A stretch of 55,092 bases of DNA from the NCBI RefSeq assembly GCF_001183965.1, contig NZ_LFZV01000001.1, forward strand, positions 879,492-934,583, in the 5' to 3' direction. Numbering within the stretch: position 1 is the first letter of the stretch; every line of letters begins with the position of its first letter. Positions 35,970 through 44,610 of this stretch are shown here, piece by piece. Source of the DNA: Bacillus sp. FJAT-27916. Its GTDB lineage: Bacteria; Bacillota; Bacilli; Bacillales; Pradoshiaceae. A model generated the notes under the pieces. It saw only the letters and a list, made by a program, of their open reading frames with translations, did no database searches and was not told where the DNA came from. The translations under genes were made by a program, and so were the position numbers.

Positions 35970-37748
35970 TTGAAGCAGCATATAAAGGATAAGCTGGCGC
36001 TTTTGCCCGACCAGCCGGGCTGTTATTTGATGAAGGACCGCCAAGGCGTCGTCATCTATGTCGGCAAGGCAAAAGTGCTGAAGAACAGGGTCCGATCGTA
36101 TTTCACCGGCTCGCATGATGGAAAGACCCAGCGGCTGGTTGCAGAAATAGAGGACTTTGAATACATTGTCACAAGCTCCAATATGGAAGCCCTCATCCTA
36201 GAGATGAACCTCATTAAGAAATATGACCCGAAATACAACATCATGCTCAAGGATGATAAGAGCTTCCCATTCATTAAGATTACAGCTGAACGTCATCCGC
36301 GTCTCATTATTACCCGCAATGTAAAGAAAGATAAAGGGAAATATTTTGGTCCGTATCCGAACGTGTACGCCGCTAACGAAACGAAGAAGCTCCTAGACCG
36401 GCTATATCCTCTTCGTAAATGTACGACCTTGCCTTCAAAGGTATGTCTTTATTATCATATCGGCCAATGTCTGGCTCCATGCGAGAAGCCAGTAAAGGAA
36501 GAGACATACAAGGAAATGACAGAACAGATCACCCGTTTCCTAAATGGGGGCTTTAAGGATATTAAGAAGGAATTGCATGAGAATATGCTGAAGGCATCAG
36601 ATGAGCTGGACTTCGAGCGTGCGAAGGAATATCGCGACCAAATCTCCCATATAGAAGCGACAATGGAGAAGCAGAAGGTTGAATTCAGTGATTTGGCAGA
36701 CCGCGATGTTTTTGGCTACGCGGTTGATAAGGGCTGGATGTGCGTGCAAGTATTCTTTGTCCGCCAAGGGAAGCTGATAGAACGGGATGTATCCTTATTC
36801 CCATTCTATGATGACCCGGCAGAGGAATTGCTGACCTTCCTTGGACAATTCTATGAGCAGCCAAATCACTTTAAGCCTCAGGAGGTTCTCCTGACCAATG
36901 ATGTTGACCTTGAGCTTGCTGAAGGGCTTCTTAATGTGAAGGTGACCCAGCCAAAGAGGGGCCAGAAAAAGGATTTGGTCAAGCTGGCCGTGAAGAATGC
37001 ACGGATTGCCCTGCAGGAGAAATTCTCCTTGATTGAACGGGATGAGGAACGGACAATCAAGGCTGTAGAGAATCTTGGGGAAGCTATGGGAATCTATACG
37101 CCGCATCGTATCGAAGCTTTCGATAACTCTAATATTCAAGGTGTGGATCCTGTTTCAGCAATGATAACGTTTATTGATGGAAAACCAGCCCGTAATGAGT
37201 ACAGAAAATATAAGATTAAGACTGTCCAAGGACCAAATGATTATGAATCCATGCGTGAGGTAGTTAGGAGGCGGTATGCACGTGTGCTGCGCGAGAATCT
37301 GCCGCTTCCTGATTTGATTATCGTTGATGGAGGGAAAGGGCATATCGAGGCTGTCCGCGAGGTAGTGGAGGATGAATATGGACTAGAGATTCCGGTTGCT
37401 GGGCTGGCGAAGGACGATAAACATCGGACCTCGCAATTGCTCTTTGGGAATCCGCTTCAAATTATCCCGCTCGGACGCACAAGTCAAGAATTCTACTTAT
37501 TGCAGCGGATTCAGGATGAGGTCCACCGATTCGCGATAACCTTTCACCGCCAGACTAGAGGGAAATCCACCTTCCAATCCACGCTTGATGGCATTCCGGG
37601 CATTGGAGAGAAACGGAAAAAGCTTTTACTTAAGCACTTTGGATCCTTGAAGAAAATGAAAGAAGCCGAGTTGTCTGATTTCACTTCCCTCGGCATTCCA
37701 GAAGCAAGCGCTAAGGCATTGAAAGAAAAGCTGGATGAACAAAAATAA
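35970..37748 (+). CDS. uvrC: UvrABC system subunit C
   Basis: 592 residues. Makes both incisions in nucleotide excision repair. N-terminal GIY-YIG nuclease ([21 protein letters not shown]), cysteine cluster ([21 protein letters not shown]), UVR motif (about 200-235), the RNase H-like 5' nuclease ([27 protein letters not shown]) and C-terminal HhH pair ([20 protein letters not shown]). TTG start at 35970, 8 bases after AGAGGGGGG; the frame is open upstream through the trxA terminator, which is not coding. Confidence 0.96.
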   Translation: MKQHIKDKLALLPDQPGCYLMKDRQGVVIYVGKAKVLKNRVRSYFTGSHDGKTQRLVAEIEDFEYIVTSSNMEALILEMNLIKKYDPKYNIMLKDDKSFPFIKITAERHPRLIITRNVKKDKGKYFGPYPNVYAANETKKLLDRLYPLRKCTTLPSKVCLYYHIGQCLAPCEKPVKEETYKEMTEQITRFLNGGFKDIKKELHENMLKASDELDFERAKEYRDQISHIEATMEKQKVEFSDLADRDVFGYAVDKGWMCVQVFFVRQGKLIERDVSLFPFYDDPAEELLTFLGQFYEQPNHFKPQEVLLTNDVDLELAEGLLNVKVTQPKRGQKKDLVKLAVKNARIALQEKFSLIERDEERTIKAVENLGEAMGIYTPHRIEAFDNSNIQGVDPVSAMITFIDGKPARNEYRKYKIKTVQGPNDYESMREVVRRRYARVLRENLPLPDLIIVDGGKGHIEAVREVVEDEYGLEIPVAGLAKDDKHRTSQLLFGNPLQIIPLGRTSQEFYLLQRIQDEVHRFAITFHRQTRGKSTFQSTLDGIPGIGEKRKKLLLKHFGSLKKMKEAELSDFTSLGIPEASAKALKEKLDEQK

Positions 37749-37751
37749 AAC

Positions 37752-37778
37752 CCGCCAACAAAATGTTGGCGGTTTTTT
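37752..37778. terminator. Terminator between convergent uvrC and yslB
   Basis: CCGCCAAC / GTTGGCGG, loop AAAAT, six Ts on the plus side and AAAA before the stem serving the minus strand. Confidence 0.88.
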
Positions 37779-37788
37779 CCCTTTCAAG

Positions 37789-38244
37789 TTACAGAAAATC
37801 CTTATTGTCTGTTTTTACAGTGAAATATACAATATTCGCTCTTTTTTTCTGTTCCTCATAGGCTTCTGATACAACTTTTTTCATGTTTTCAAGCTGGAAA
37901 GCTAAGAAACCTGCCTCCAATTGAAAATTAGCGTGCTCATTGATTGCATATCTTCTTTGAATCAATTCTCCTGATAATTCCCATTTCACTTCATCATTTG
38001 ATTCCTTCACGACGCGGAGATTGCCCCAGCCTGCATCTCTAAAGAAAGCGATCGTCTCATCTATGGTTGAAAGCGGGAACCTTCTTCCTAGTTGTTTTCC
38101 AGCCCAGTAAAGCAGCTGAGGTCCCTCTTTTCCTAGTAAGTCATCTAATAGAAATTCTCTAATTAATTCATAGCCAAAAGCCGGTATTAATGGTCCATTT
38201 TCAATGGAAGGCGCATTTTCTTCGATTTTTTCTTCTTTTGCCAT
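37789..38244 (-). CDS. yslB: DUF2507 protein YslB
   Basis: 151 residues. YslB family, with FGYELIREFLLDDLLG, LLYWAGKQLGRRFPL and FQLEAGFLAFQLE; related in fold to V4R/ligand-binding domains, function unknown. Located between uvrC and sdhC as in B. subtilis, transcribed convergently with uvrC. The ATG has GAAAGAGGGGAG about 7 bases upstream. Confidence 0.9.
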   Translation of the reverse strand: MAKEEKIEENAPSIENGPLIPAFGYELIREFLLDDLLGKEGPQLLYWAGKQLGRRFPLSTIDETIAFFRDAGWGNLRVVKESNDEVKWELSGELIQRRYAINEHANFQLEAGFLAFQLENMKKVVSEAYEEQKKRANIVYFTVKTDNKDFL

Positions 38245-38409
38245 GGTCTCCCCTCTTTCTTACTAATATTATAGCTTTATATAGGGTGTCACTTGCAACA
38301 CTAATTATTAATTTCCATCATCTGGCCCGTACATGTTGTTAGATTAGTATTAAACGACGCATTATTTTCCTTCTATAGGGATTATTGGAAATACGGTGTA
38401 TCCGTTTTC

Positions 38410-38439
38410 TTGACGCTGTTCCATTGTTAGGAGTAAAAT
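38410..38439 (+). promoter_or_regulatory. Promoter of sdhCAB
   Basis: TTGACG (38410-38415), 18-base spacer, TAAAAT (38434-38439). The distance to the sdhC ATG implies an untranslated leader of roughly 210 bases. Confidence 0.68.
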
Positions 38440-38446
38440 AAAACCG

Positions 38447-38633
38447 TCACATAGTTGTAAGAATATGTGGAATTTTATTTGTATTTTTACTATTAACCTA
38501 TTTACTTAGCAAAAAATATGTCTATTGATAGGTTAATGGGAGAGATAATTGCAGCATATAGATGACCTGCGGCAATTATTTACGAATAGCCTGCACTGTA
38601 AAGATGCACACCAGCTATTCAGTGATTTTTTTT
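38447..38633 (+). ncRNA. Structured sdhC leader with three hairpins
   Basis: CACATA / TATGTG (about 38447-38468); ATAATTGCAGC (38545-38555) / GCGGCAATTAT (38569-38579), one mismatch; GAATAGC (38584-38590) / GCTATTC (38614-38620) with inner TGCA/TGCA, followed five bases later by eight Ts. The last could work as an attenuator. In B. subtilis the sdh leader is a target of the iron-sparing sRNA FsrA. Confidence 0.5.
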
Positions 38634-38657
38634 ACATTAAGAGGGAGGGGTAAATCA

Positions 38658-39275
38658 ATGGAGAGTCATCGCGAGTTTAACTATCGCAGGTTGCATTCTT
38701 TACTAGGGGTCTTGCCAGTGGGACTATTTTTGGTTCAGCATCTGGTCATTAACAATTTTGCAACCAGGGGGCCCGAAGCCTTTAACAAGGCAGCTGCATT
38801 TATGGAGGCATTGCCTTTTAGGACAGCGCTTGAAATCTTTATAATTGCATTGCCAATTCTTTACCATGCCGTATACGGAATCTATATTGCGTTTACTGCT
38901 AAATATTCAGTTGGCAGCTATAGCTACTTCCGTAACTGGATGTTTGCTCTGCAAAGGATTACAGGTATTATTACGGTCGTATTCATTGTTTGGCATGTAT
39001 GGGAAACAAGGATTCAGGTTTTCTTTGGAGCTCATGTCAATGCCAATATGATGGTTGATATTTTATCTAATCCATTTATGGTCGTGTTCTATATGGTTGG
39101 TGTTTTATCAGCAATTTTCCACTTTTCTAATGGTTTATGGTCTTTTGCAGTAAGATGGGGACTTATTGTAACGCCAAAATCTCAACGGATTTTTACATAT
39201 ATCACTGTCGGTGTATTTGTAATCTTGGCTGTCATGTCTGTCCGTACACTGCTAGCGTTTATCAACATGGCTTAA
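38658..39275 (+). CDS. sdhC: Succinate dehydrogenase cytochrome b558 subunit
   Basis: 205 residues, membrane anchor with five helices and histidines for two hemes b (RRLHSLLG, FLVQHL, LPILYHAVYG, FIVWHVWET, AIFHFSNGLW). Passes electrons to menaquinone. The ATG at 38658 follows GAGGGAGGGG; family start MESHREFNYRRLHS. First gene of sdhCAB. Confidence 0.96.
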   Translation: MESHREFNYRRLHSLLGVLPVGLFLVQHLVINNFATRGPEAFNKAAAFMEALPFRTALEIFIIALPILYHAVYGIYIAFTAKYSVGSYSYFRNWMFALQRITGIITVVFIVWHVWETRIQVFFGAHVNANMMVDILSNPFMVVFYMVGVLSAIFHFSNGLWSFAVRWGLIVTPKSQRIFTYITVGVFVILAVMSVRTLLAFINMA

Positions 39276-39336
39276 TCACGAATAAAGGAGCTTAGCAGTT
39301 TGACACCTGCAAGTTATATAAGGAGAGGGTCGGTTT

Positions 39337-41097
39337 ATGAGTAAAGGGAATATAATCGTAGTCGGCGGTGGTCTAGCTGGTTTGATGGCTACCATCAAAA
39401 TCGCTGAAGTTGGACATAAAGTAGAACTTTTTTCAGTCGTACCCGTCAAACGCTCCCACTCCGTTTGTGCGCAAGGCGGCATTAATGGTGCGGTAAATAC
39501 GAAGGGTGAAGGGGATTCACCTTGGGAACACTTTGATGACACGGTTTATGGCGGAGACTTCTTGGCTAATCAGCCTCAAGTTAAAGCGATGTGTGATGCA
39601 GCACCGTCCATCATTCATATGTTCGACCGTATGGGGGTAATGTTTAACCGTACACCTGAAGGTTTGCTTGATTTCAGACGCTTCGGTGGTACGCAATATC
39701 ATAGAACAGCATTTGCTGGGGCAACTACTGGCCAGCAATTATTATATGCACTAGATGAACAGGTTCGCCGATATGAAGTGGCAGGACTTGTTCAGAAATA
39801 TGAAGGCTGGGAATTCCTAGGCGCCGTTCTTGACGATGAGAAGGTCTGCCGCGGAATCGTAGCCCAAAATCTTGTGTCTTCTGACATTCAAGCATTCCGT
39901 GCGGATGCCGTCATCATGGCAACAGGCGGACCTGGAATCATCTTCGGGAAATCAACGAATTCCATTATCAACACTGGATCTGCTGCGGCAATTGTCTATC
40001 AGCAGGGGGCAACCTATGCAAACGGAGAATTCATCCAAATTCACCCGACTGCCATTCCAGGAGATGATAAACTCCGCTTGATGAGTGAATCTGCCCGTGG
40101 TGAGGGTGGACGTATTTGGACATACAAAGACGGCAAACCTTGGTACTTCCTTGAGGAGAAATATCCTGCCTACGGAAACCTTGTACCTCGTGACATCGCG
40201 ACGCGTGAGATTTTTGATGTGTGCGTCAATCAGAAGCTGGGTATCAACGGCGAGAACATGGTTTACTTGGATCTCTCCCATAAGGATCCGAAAGAGCTGG
40301 ACATCAAGCTTGGCGGAATCATTGAAATTTATGAGAAATTTACAGGGGATGACCCACGCAAGCTTCCAATGAAAATCTTCCCGGCTGTTCACTATTCTAT
40401 GGGCGGCTTGTGGATTGACATGGATCAAATGACTAATATCCCTGGTTTATTCGCTGCAGGAGAATGTGACTTTTCTCAGCACGGGGCAAACCGCTTAGGC
40501 GCTAACTCCCTGTTGTCAGCCATCTATGGCGGAAGTGTTGCAGGTCCAAGTGCGGTTCGTTATGTCAATGGACTAGAAAGAAGTGCAGATTCTCTGCCTG
40601 ATTCTTTATATGATAACCATGTATTTGAGCAAACAGAGAAATGGAATCACATCCTTTCCATGAACGGCACAGAGAATGCCTATTCCCTTCATAAGGAATT
40701 AGGGGAATGGATGACGGATAATGTAACGGTTGTCCGCTACAATGATAAATTACAAGAAACAGATAATAAGATTCAAGAGCTATTGGAAAGATGGGAAAAC
40801 ATTAATATCCATGATACAGCGAAATGGAGCAACCAAGGTGCCTCCTTTACACGTCAGCTCTTCAACATGCTGCAATTGGCCCGCGTTATTACGCTTGGCG
40901 CCCTTAAGCGTGATGAAAGCCGCGGTGCCCATTACAAACCAGATTTCCCTGATCGTAATGATGAGGACTTCATGAAAACAACGATGGCTGACTTCGTTGA
41001 CAGCAAATCTGCACCAAATATTTATTACGAAGACATTGATGTATCACTGATCAAGCCACGGAAACGCGACTATACTAAGAGTAAGGGGGCTAATTAA
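39337..41097 (+). CDS. sdhA: Succinate dehydrogenase flavoprotein subunit
   Basis: 586 residues. FAD dinucleotide motif VVGGGLAGLMATIKIAE, flavinylated His in HSVCAQGGINGAV, active-site HPTAIPGDDKL and SESARGEGGR. Oxidises succinate to fumarate. The ribosome binding site AGGAGAGGG is 12 bases upstream; sdhB begins 3 bases after the stop. Confidence 0.98.
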   Translation: MSKGNIIVVGGGLAGLMATIKIAEVGHKVELFSVVPVKRSHSVCAQGGINGAVNTKGEGDSPWEHFDDTVYGGDFLANQPQVKAMCDAAPSIIHMFDRMGVMFNRTPEGLLDFRRFGGTQYHRTAFAGATTGQQLLYALDEQVRRYEVAGLVQKYEGWEFLGAVLDDEKVCRGIVAQNLVSSDIQAFRADAVIMATGGPGIIFGKSTNSIINTGSAAAIVYQQGATYANGEFIQIHPTAIPGDDKLRLMSESARGEGGRIWTYKDGKPWYFLEEKYPAYGNLVPRDIATREIFDVCVNQKLGINGENMVYLDLSHKDPKELDIKLGGIIEIYEKFTGDDPRKLPMKIFPAVHYSMGGLWIDMDQMTNIPGLFAAGECDFSQHGANRLGANSLLSAIYGGSVAGPSAVRYVNGLERSADSLPDSLYDNHVFEQTEKWNHILSMNGTENAYSLHKELGEWMTDNVTVVRYNDKLQETDNKIQELLERWENINIHDTAKWSNQGASFTRQLFNMLQLARVITLGALKRDESRGAHYKPDFPDRNDEDFMKTTMADFVDSKSAPNIYYEDIDVSLIKPRKRDYTKSKGAN

Positions 41098-41099
41098 TC

Positions 41100-41861
41100 A
41101 TGGCTGAGCAAAGTACGGTAATCTTTAAAATTCAGCGCCAAGACAACCCGGACTCTGAACCATATTTCGAAGAATTCGAGCTGCCTTATCGCCAGAACAT
41201 GAATGTCATCTCTGCCTTAATGGAAATCAGGCGCAATCCTGTCACAAAGGACGGCAAAGAAACGAAACCTGTCACTTGGGATATGAACTGTCTTGAGGAA
41301 GTGTGCGGAGCGTGTTCCATGGTGATTAACGGAAGACCGCGCCAATCTTGTACGGCTCTTGTGGACAAGCTTGAGCAGCCAATCGTGCTTGAGCCAATGC
41401 GCACATTCCCTGTCATTCGCGACCTTCAAGTGGACAGAAGCAGAATGTTCGATTCCTTGAAAAAAGTCAAAGCTTGGATCCCAATCGACGGTACGTATGA
41501 TCTTGGACCAGGGCCGCGTATGGCTGAGAAGAAACGCCAATGGGCTTATGAATTATCTAAATGTATGACTTGCGGCGTTTGCCTTGAAGCTTGCCCGAAC
41601 GTAAATAGCAATTCCAACTTCATCGGACCTGCTCCGGTTTCACAGGTTCGCTTATTCAACGCCCATCCAACAGGTGCGATGCATAAAGCAGAACGCTTGA
41701 ACGCTTTAATGGGAGATGGAGGAATCCAGGATTGCGGTAACTCCCAAAACTGTGTACAGGTTTGTCCGAAAGGCATTCCGTTGACTACATCCATTGCGGC
41801 TTTGAACCGCGATACAAACTTGCAAGCTTTCAAAAATATGTTTGGAAGCGATCATATTTAA
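41100..41861 (+). CDS. sdhB: Succinate dehydrogenase iron-sulfur subunit
   Basis: 253 residues. N-terminal [2Fe-2S] ferredoxin domain (CLEEVCGACSMVINGRPRQSC) and C-terminal domain with CMTCGVCLEACPN, CGNSQNCVQVCPKGIP for the [4Fe-4S] and [3Fe-4S] clusters. Links SdhA to SdhC. Strong terminator follows. Confidence 0.98.
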   Translation: MAEQSTVIFKIQRQDNPDSEPYFEEFELPYRQNMNVISALMEIRRNPVTKDGKETKPVTWDMNCLEEVCGACSMVINGRPRQSCTALVDKLEQPIVLEPMRTFPVIRDLQVDRSRMFDSLKKVKAWIPIDGTYDLGPGPRMAEKKRQWAYELSKCMTCGVCLEACPNVNSNSNFIGPAPVSQVRLFNAHPTGAMHKAERLNALMGDGGIQDCGNSQNCVQVCPKGIPLTTSIAALNRDTNLQAFKNMFGSDHI

Positions 41862-41876
41862 TCTATTGTAAGAATG

Positions 41877-41908
41877 GCCATCTTCCGATTGGGAAGATGG
41901 CTTTTTCT
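41877..41908 (+). terminator. sdhCAB terminator
   Basis: GCCATCTTCC / GGAAGATGGC, 5-nt loop, then TTTTTC. Confidence 0.92.
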
Positions 41909-41997
41909 TTGAGGGGTAGAAAAATCTGTTAAAGAAAAGGGGATTTCAATAAAGAACGAGAATAGATTATAGATTAAAAGAAATAGAGAAAGGGTGA

Positions 41998-42210
41998 ATG
42001 GTCATATCAATGGAGATGTCTTGGGTGAATACTATAACAGGTGTTCTTCCTCTTGCTATTATTGTTATTTATATCGCTCCCATTATTTTTGTCGTTTGGT
42101 GGGCAATCACCATGGTTAAGCTTCAAAGAGAAAGAAATATGATTCTGCATAGAATCGCGGGCAAGCTGAGTTATTTAAGCTATTTGGAGGATAAAGAGAC
42201 CTTCAGGTAA
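41998..42210 (+). CDS. Small one-helix membrane protein after sdhB, unknown
   Basis: 70 residues (66 if it starts at ATG 42010). One long hydrophobic helix (about 17-40, VLPLAIIVIYIAPIIFVVWWAI) and a basic amphipathic tail (KLQRERNMILHRIAGKLSYLSYLEDKE). The ribosome binding site AGAAAGGGTGA abuts ATG 41998 and is 12 bases from 42010, so the start is uncertain. A strong terminator follows. Not recognised; not part of the B. subtilis sdh region as I recall it. Confidence 0.65.
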   Translation: MVISMEMSWVNTITGVLPLAIIVIYIAPIIFVVWWAITMVKLQRERNMILHRIAGKLSYLSYLEDKETFR

Positions 42211-42228
42211 TAACAGGATTTTGAGTAT

Positions 42229-42266
42229 AGACACAGAAAGGCTGGCTGCTATTTCTGTGTCTTTTA
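42229..42266 (+). terminator. Terminator of the 41998-42210 gene
   Basis: AGACACAGAAA / TTTCTGTGTCT, 12-nt loop, T-rich tail. Confidence 0.88.
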
Positions 42267-42359
42267 TTTTGCGGATGTATAAAGTGCTAGTTGACTCTAG
42301 CAGGGCTCAATCGTCCTAAATCTAGACTATATTGATGTTGCTTTCCTCCCCTTATTATC

Positions 42360-42531
42360 AAAATAATTACATTCTTGCTAGTTTTTATATATAAAGAATG
42401 AATAGAAATTCATTTTTGGAGAGGGGCAAAAATGCATGGGCAAGATTGGTTATATCGATGACATGAAAAAATCGCTGGAGGGCTTCTCCTTCAGTTATTC
42501 AATCAAGGTGAGATTCTCTGAGCCGCTGTAA
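42360..42531 (+). pseudogene. Truncated duplicate of ysmA promoter and 5' end
   Basis: Bases 42360-42522 align without gaps to 45342-45504 at a constant offset of 2982, with about 13 differences by eye. The copy includes a decayed FadR-type dyad (42396-42413), the GAGAGGGGC ribosome binding site and the first 29 ysmA codons (ATG at 42436: MGKIGYIDDMKKSLEGFSF). After SE it departs (PL) and stops at 42531. It marks the left edge of an inserted segment. Translation of a 31-residue peptide is possible but unlikely to be meaningful. Confidence 0.92.
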
Positions 42532-42601
42532 TCAATTGTATGGAAAAATAACTTCATTCATCGTTTAAAGATTTAGAGGTTTAATTAAGTCTAATGAGTT
42601 A

Positions 42602-42631
42602 TTGTATAACATGTGCTAAATAGTGTAAAAT
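42602..42631 (+). promoter_or_regulatory. Possible promoter of the KstD-like gene
   Basis: TTGTAT (42602-42607), 18-base spacer, TAAAAT (42626-42631), 55 bases before the start codon. Moderate match only. Confidence 0.4.
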
Positions 42632-42685
42632 TTAACTGTCTGAATATTCATTGAAATTTTAAAAATATCATAAGGAGGTTTTTAA

Positions 42686-44347
42686 ATGGGGTGGGATTAT
42701 GAGTATGATGTTGTAGTAGTTGGCTCTGGTGCGTCAGGATTTTCGGCTGCCATTACAGCAAAAAAAGAGGGGTTAAGTACGCTGTTAATTGAAAAAGAAA
42801 AGTTTTTTGGAGGAGCTTCCGCTTTATCTGGCGGAGGTGTATGGGTTCCGAATAATCGATATTTGGTTGAAGCGGGAGCTGCCGACAGTTTTGAAGAGGC
42901 TAAATTATATTTAGATTCAACTGTTGGAGATTTAGTAAGTGATACAATTAAGGAAACGTATTTAAAAAAGGGAATCGAAATGCTGGATTATATGCATAAT
43001 TTAGGTCCGCATATGAGATTTTCCTATGCCAATGATTACTCTGACTATTACCCGACGGTTCCAGGTGGAAAAGGAAAAGGCAGATCGATTGAACCAAAAG
43101 TGATAGATCTCAATGAATTGCAAGATTGGAAGGATACCCTTCTGCCTCCAGCTATGGATACAAAAGGGTTCGTTATGACAGGGCAGGATTTCGTCAAGGT
43201 TAATATGATTACTAGAACATGGGCAGGGAAAAGAGCTTCCTTAACATTGGGATGGCGTTTAATTAAGCACAAATTATTTAAAAAAGATTATGCGGCATTA
43301 GGTAGAGCTCTAATGGCTCGAATGGCCTTAACCTATAAGGATTTAAATGGTGAAATCTGGCTTAACTCTCCTTTTGTGAATTTTGTATACGAAAATGACA
43401 AAGTAACTGGCCTAAAGGTAAGCAAAGATGGAAAACAAATGACGATTAAAATCAATAAGGGGCTAATTTTTGGTTCCGGAGGATTCTCCAGGGATCAAGC
43501 AAAGAGAGAAAAATATCTTCCAAGCCCGCAAGATGTGAACTGGACAAGTTCACCAAAAGGGCAAACGGGGGATATTATTGAACCGTTTGCTAAACTAAAT
43601 GCTAAGTTTGGTTTAATGGATAGGGTGTGGGGTGCACCTACTGTCATTAATCACTTGGGAATGCCTTTTTTCTTAGTTGCAGATAGAGGTCTTCCGAATA
43701 TGATTATCGTTGACCAAGATGGCAATAGATATATAAATGAACCGACGCCATACCATGAGTTCGTCGATAAAATGTATGAACATAATGAAAAAACGGGCGG
43801 TAAAGCGATTACCTCATGGATTATTTTGGATGGGCGAGCTAAGAAGAGATATATCTTTACAGGTCTATTCCCGGGTCAGGATTTCCCTGAGGCCTACTAT
43901 GAGAATGGTGTTGTTTTGAAAGGGGATACAGTCGAGGAATTAGAGAATAAATTAAATATTCCAAAAGGAAATTTAGTTAAAACGATGAACAGATTCAATG
44001 AGTTTGCTCGAAATGGAAAAGATTTAGACTTCCATAGAGGAGAAACAACACACGATCGATATTACGGGGATCCCTCCTTACCAAATCCTAATTTACTTGA
44101 AATCAATGAGGCTCCTTATTATGCTATGAAAGTTTATCCGGGCGATATCGGTACAAAGGGCGGCGTCGTTACGGACGAATACGCAAGGGTCGTAAAAGAA
44201 GACGGAACGGTCTTCGACAATGTGTACGCTTGCGGTAACTGTTCAGCTTCCATTATGGGGCATTCCTACCCTGGACCAGGGGCAACGCTAGGGCCAGGTA
44301 TGACATTTGGATATGTAGCTTCCATGCACTGTAAAGATAAAAAATAA
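42686..44347 (+). CDS. FAD-dependent 3-ketosteroid-dehydrogenase-like (KstD/fumarate-reductase family) flavoprotein
   Basis: 553 residues. N-terminal FAD motif VVVGSGASGFSAAITAKKEG, GGASALSGGGVWVPNN (substrate-loop start typical of 3-oxosteroid 1-dehydrogenases), the second flavin motif GLIFGSGGFS, and the C-terminal GNCSASIMGHSYPGPGATLGPGMTFGYVA. The latter closely resembles KstD, including the conserved Tyr before PGPG. The natural substrate is uncertain; steroid-like or other enone reduction/oxidation is inference. Ribosome binding site AAGGAGG. Codon use is somewhat more AT-rich than the neighbours, and the gene lies in the inserted segment between the ysmA duplicate and ysmA. Confidence 0.85.
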   Translation: MGWDYEYDVVVVGSGASGFSAAITAKKEGLSTLLIEKEKFFGGASALSGGGVWVPNNRYLVEAGAADSFEEAKLYLDSTVGDLVSDTIKETYLKKGIEMLDYMHNLGPHMRFSYANDYSDYYPTVPGGKGKGRSIEPKVIDLNELQDWKDTLLPPAMDTKGFVMTGQDFVKVNMITRTWAGKRASLTLGWRLIKHKLFKKDYAALGRALMARMALTYKDLNGEIWLNSPFVNFVYENDKVTGLKVSKDGKQMTIKINKGLIFGSGGFSRDQAKREKYLPSPQDVNWTSSPKGQTGDIIEPFAKLNAKFGLMDRVWGAPTVINHLGMPFFLVADRGLPNMIIVDQDGNRYINEPTPYHEFVDKMYEHNEKTGGKAITSWIILDGRAKKRYIFTGLFPGQDFPEAYYENGVVLKGDTVEELENKLNIPKGNLVKTMNRFNEFARNGKDLDFHRGETTHDRYYGDPSLPNPNLLEINEAPYYAMKVYPGDIGTKGGVVTDEYARVVKEDGTVFDNVYACGNCSASIMGHSYPGPGATLGPGMTFGYVASMHCKDKK

Positions 44348-44351
44348 CGAT

Positions 44352-44394
44352 TAACAAAAGCATTTGAGTAACAAAATCAAATGCTTTTGTTATT
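44352..44394 (+). terminator. Terminator of KstD-like gene
   Basis: Perfect 15-bp stem AACAAAAGCATTTGA / TCAAATGCTTTTGTT, 9-nt loop, tail ATTTT. Confidence 0.9.
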
Positions 44395-44503
44395 TTGGGG
44401 GCTATCGATTTGGAATGAAAGGGTATTGATGAGATAGGATGACAAGATTATTGGTTTTTGGATTAACTAAGAAATGAGTGTATAAGAAAAGTAGATAAAA
44501 TCG

Positions 44504-44535
44504 AAAGGCTGCTTACTGGGCGCAGCCTTTTCTTA
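44504..44535. terminator. Second hairpin in the convergent gap
   Basis: AAAGGCTGC / GCAGCCTTT, 9-nt loop, tail TCTT. It backs up termination between the KstD-like gene and the DUF2798 gene. Confidence 0.7.
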
Positions 44536-44540
44536 ATAAA

Positions 44541-44571
44541 AGCCGATTGGATAGACAAAACCCAATCGGCT
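44541..44571 (-). terminator. Terminator of DUF2798 gene (contains a racE-start-like sequence)
   Basis: AGCCGATTGG / CCAATCGGCT, 11-nt loop; on the minus strand followed by TTTTATT. On the plus strand 44548-44569 matches the racE 5' end at 46507-46528 with one difference. Confidence 0.82.
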
Positions 44572-44610
44572 GCATACGGTTGAAAACCTTATTATTCGTT
44601 CAGTGCAAAA

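Noticed and set aside
42436-42531. Functional small protein from the ysmA duplicate
   Set aside because: It is a collinear copy of the first 29 codons of ysmA followed by two unrelated codons and a stop; truncation explains it better.
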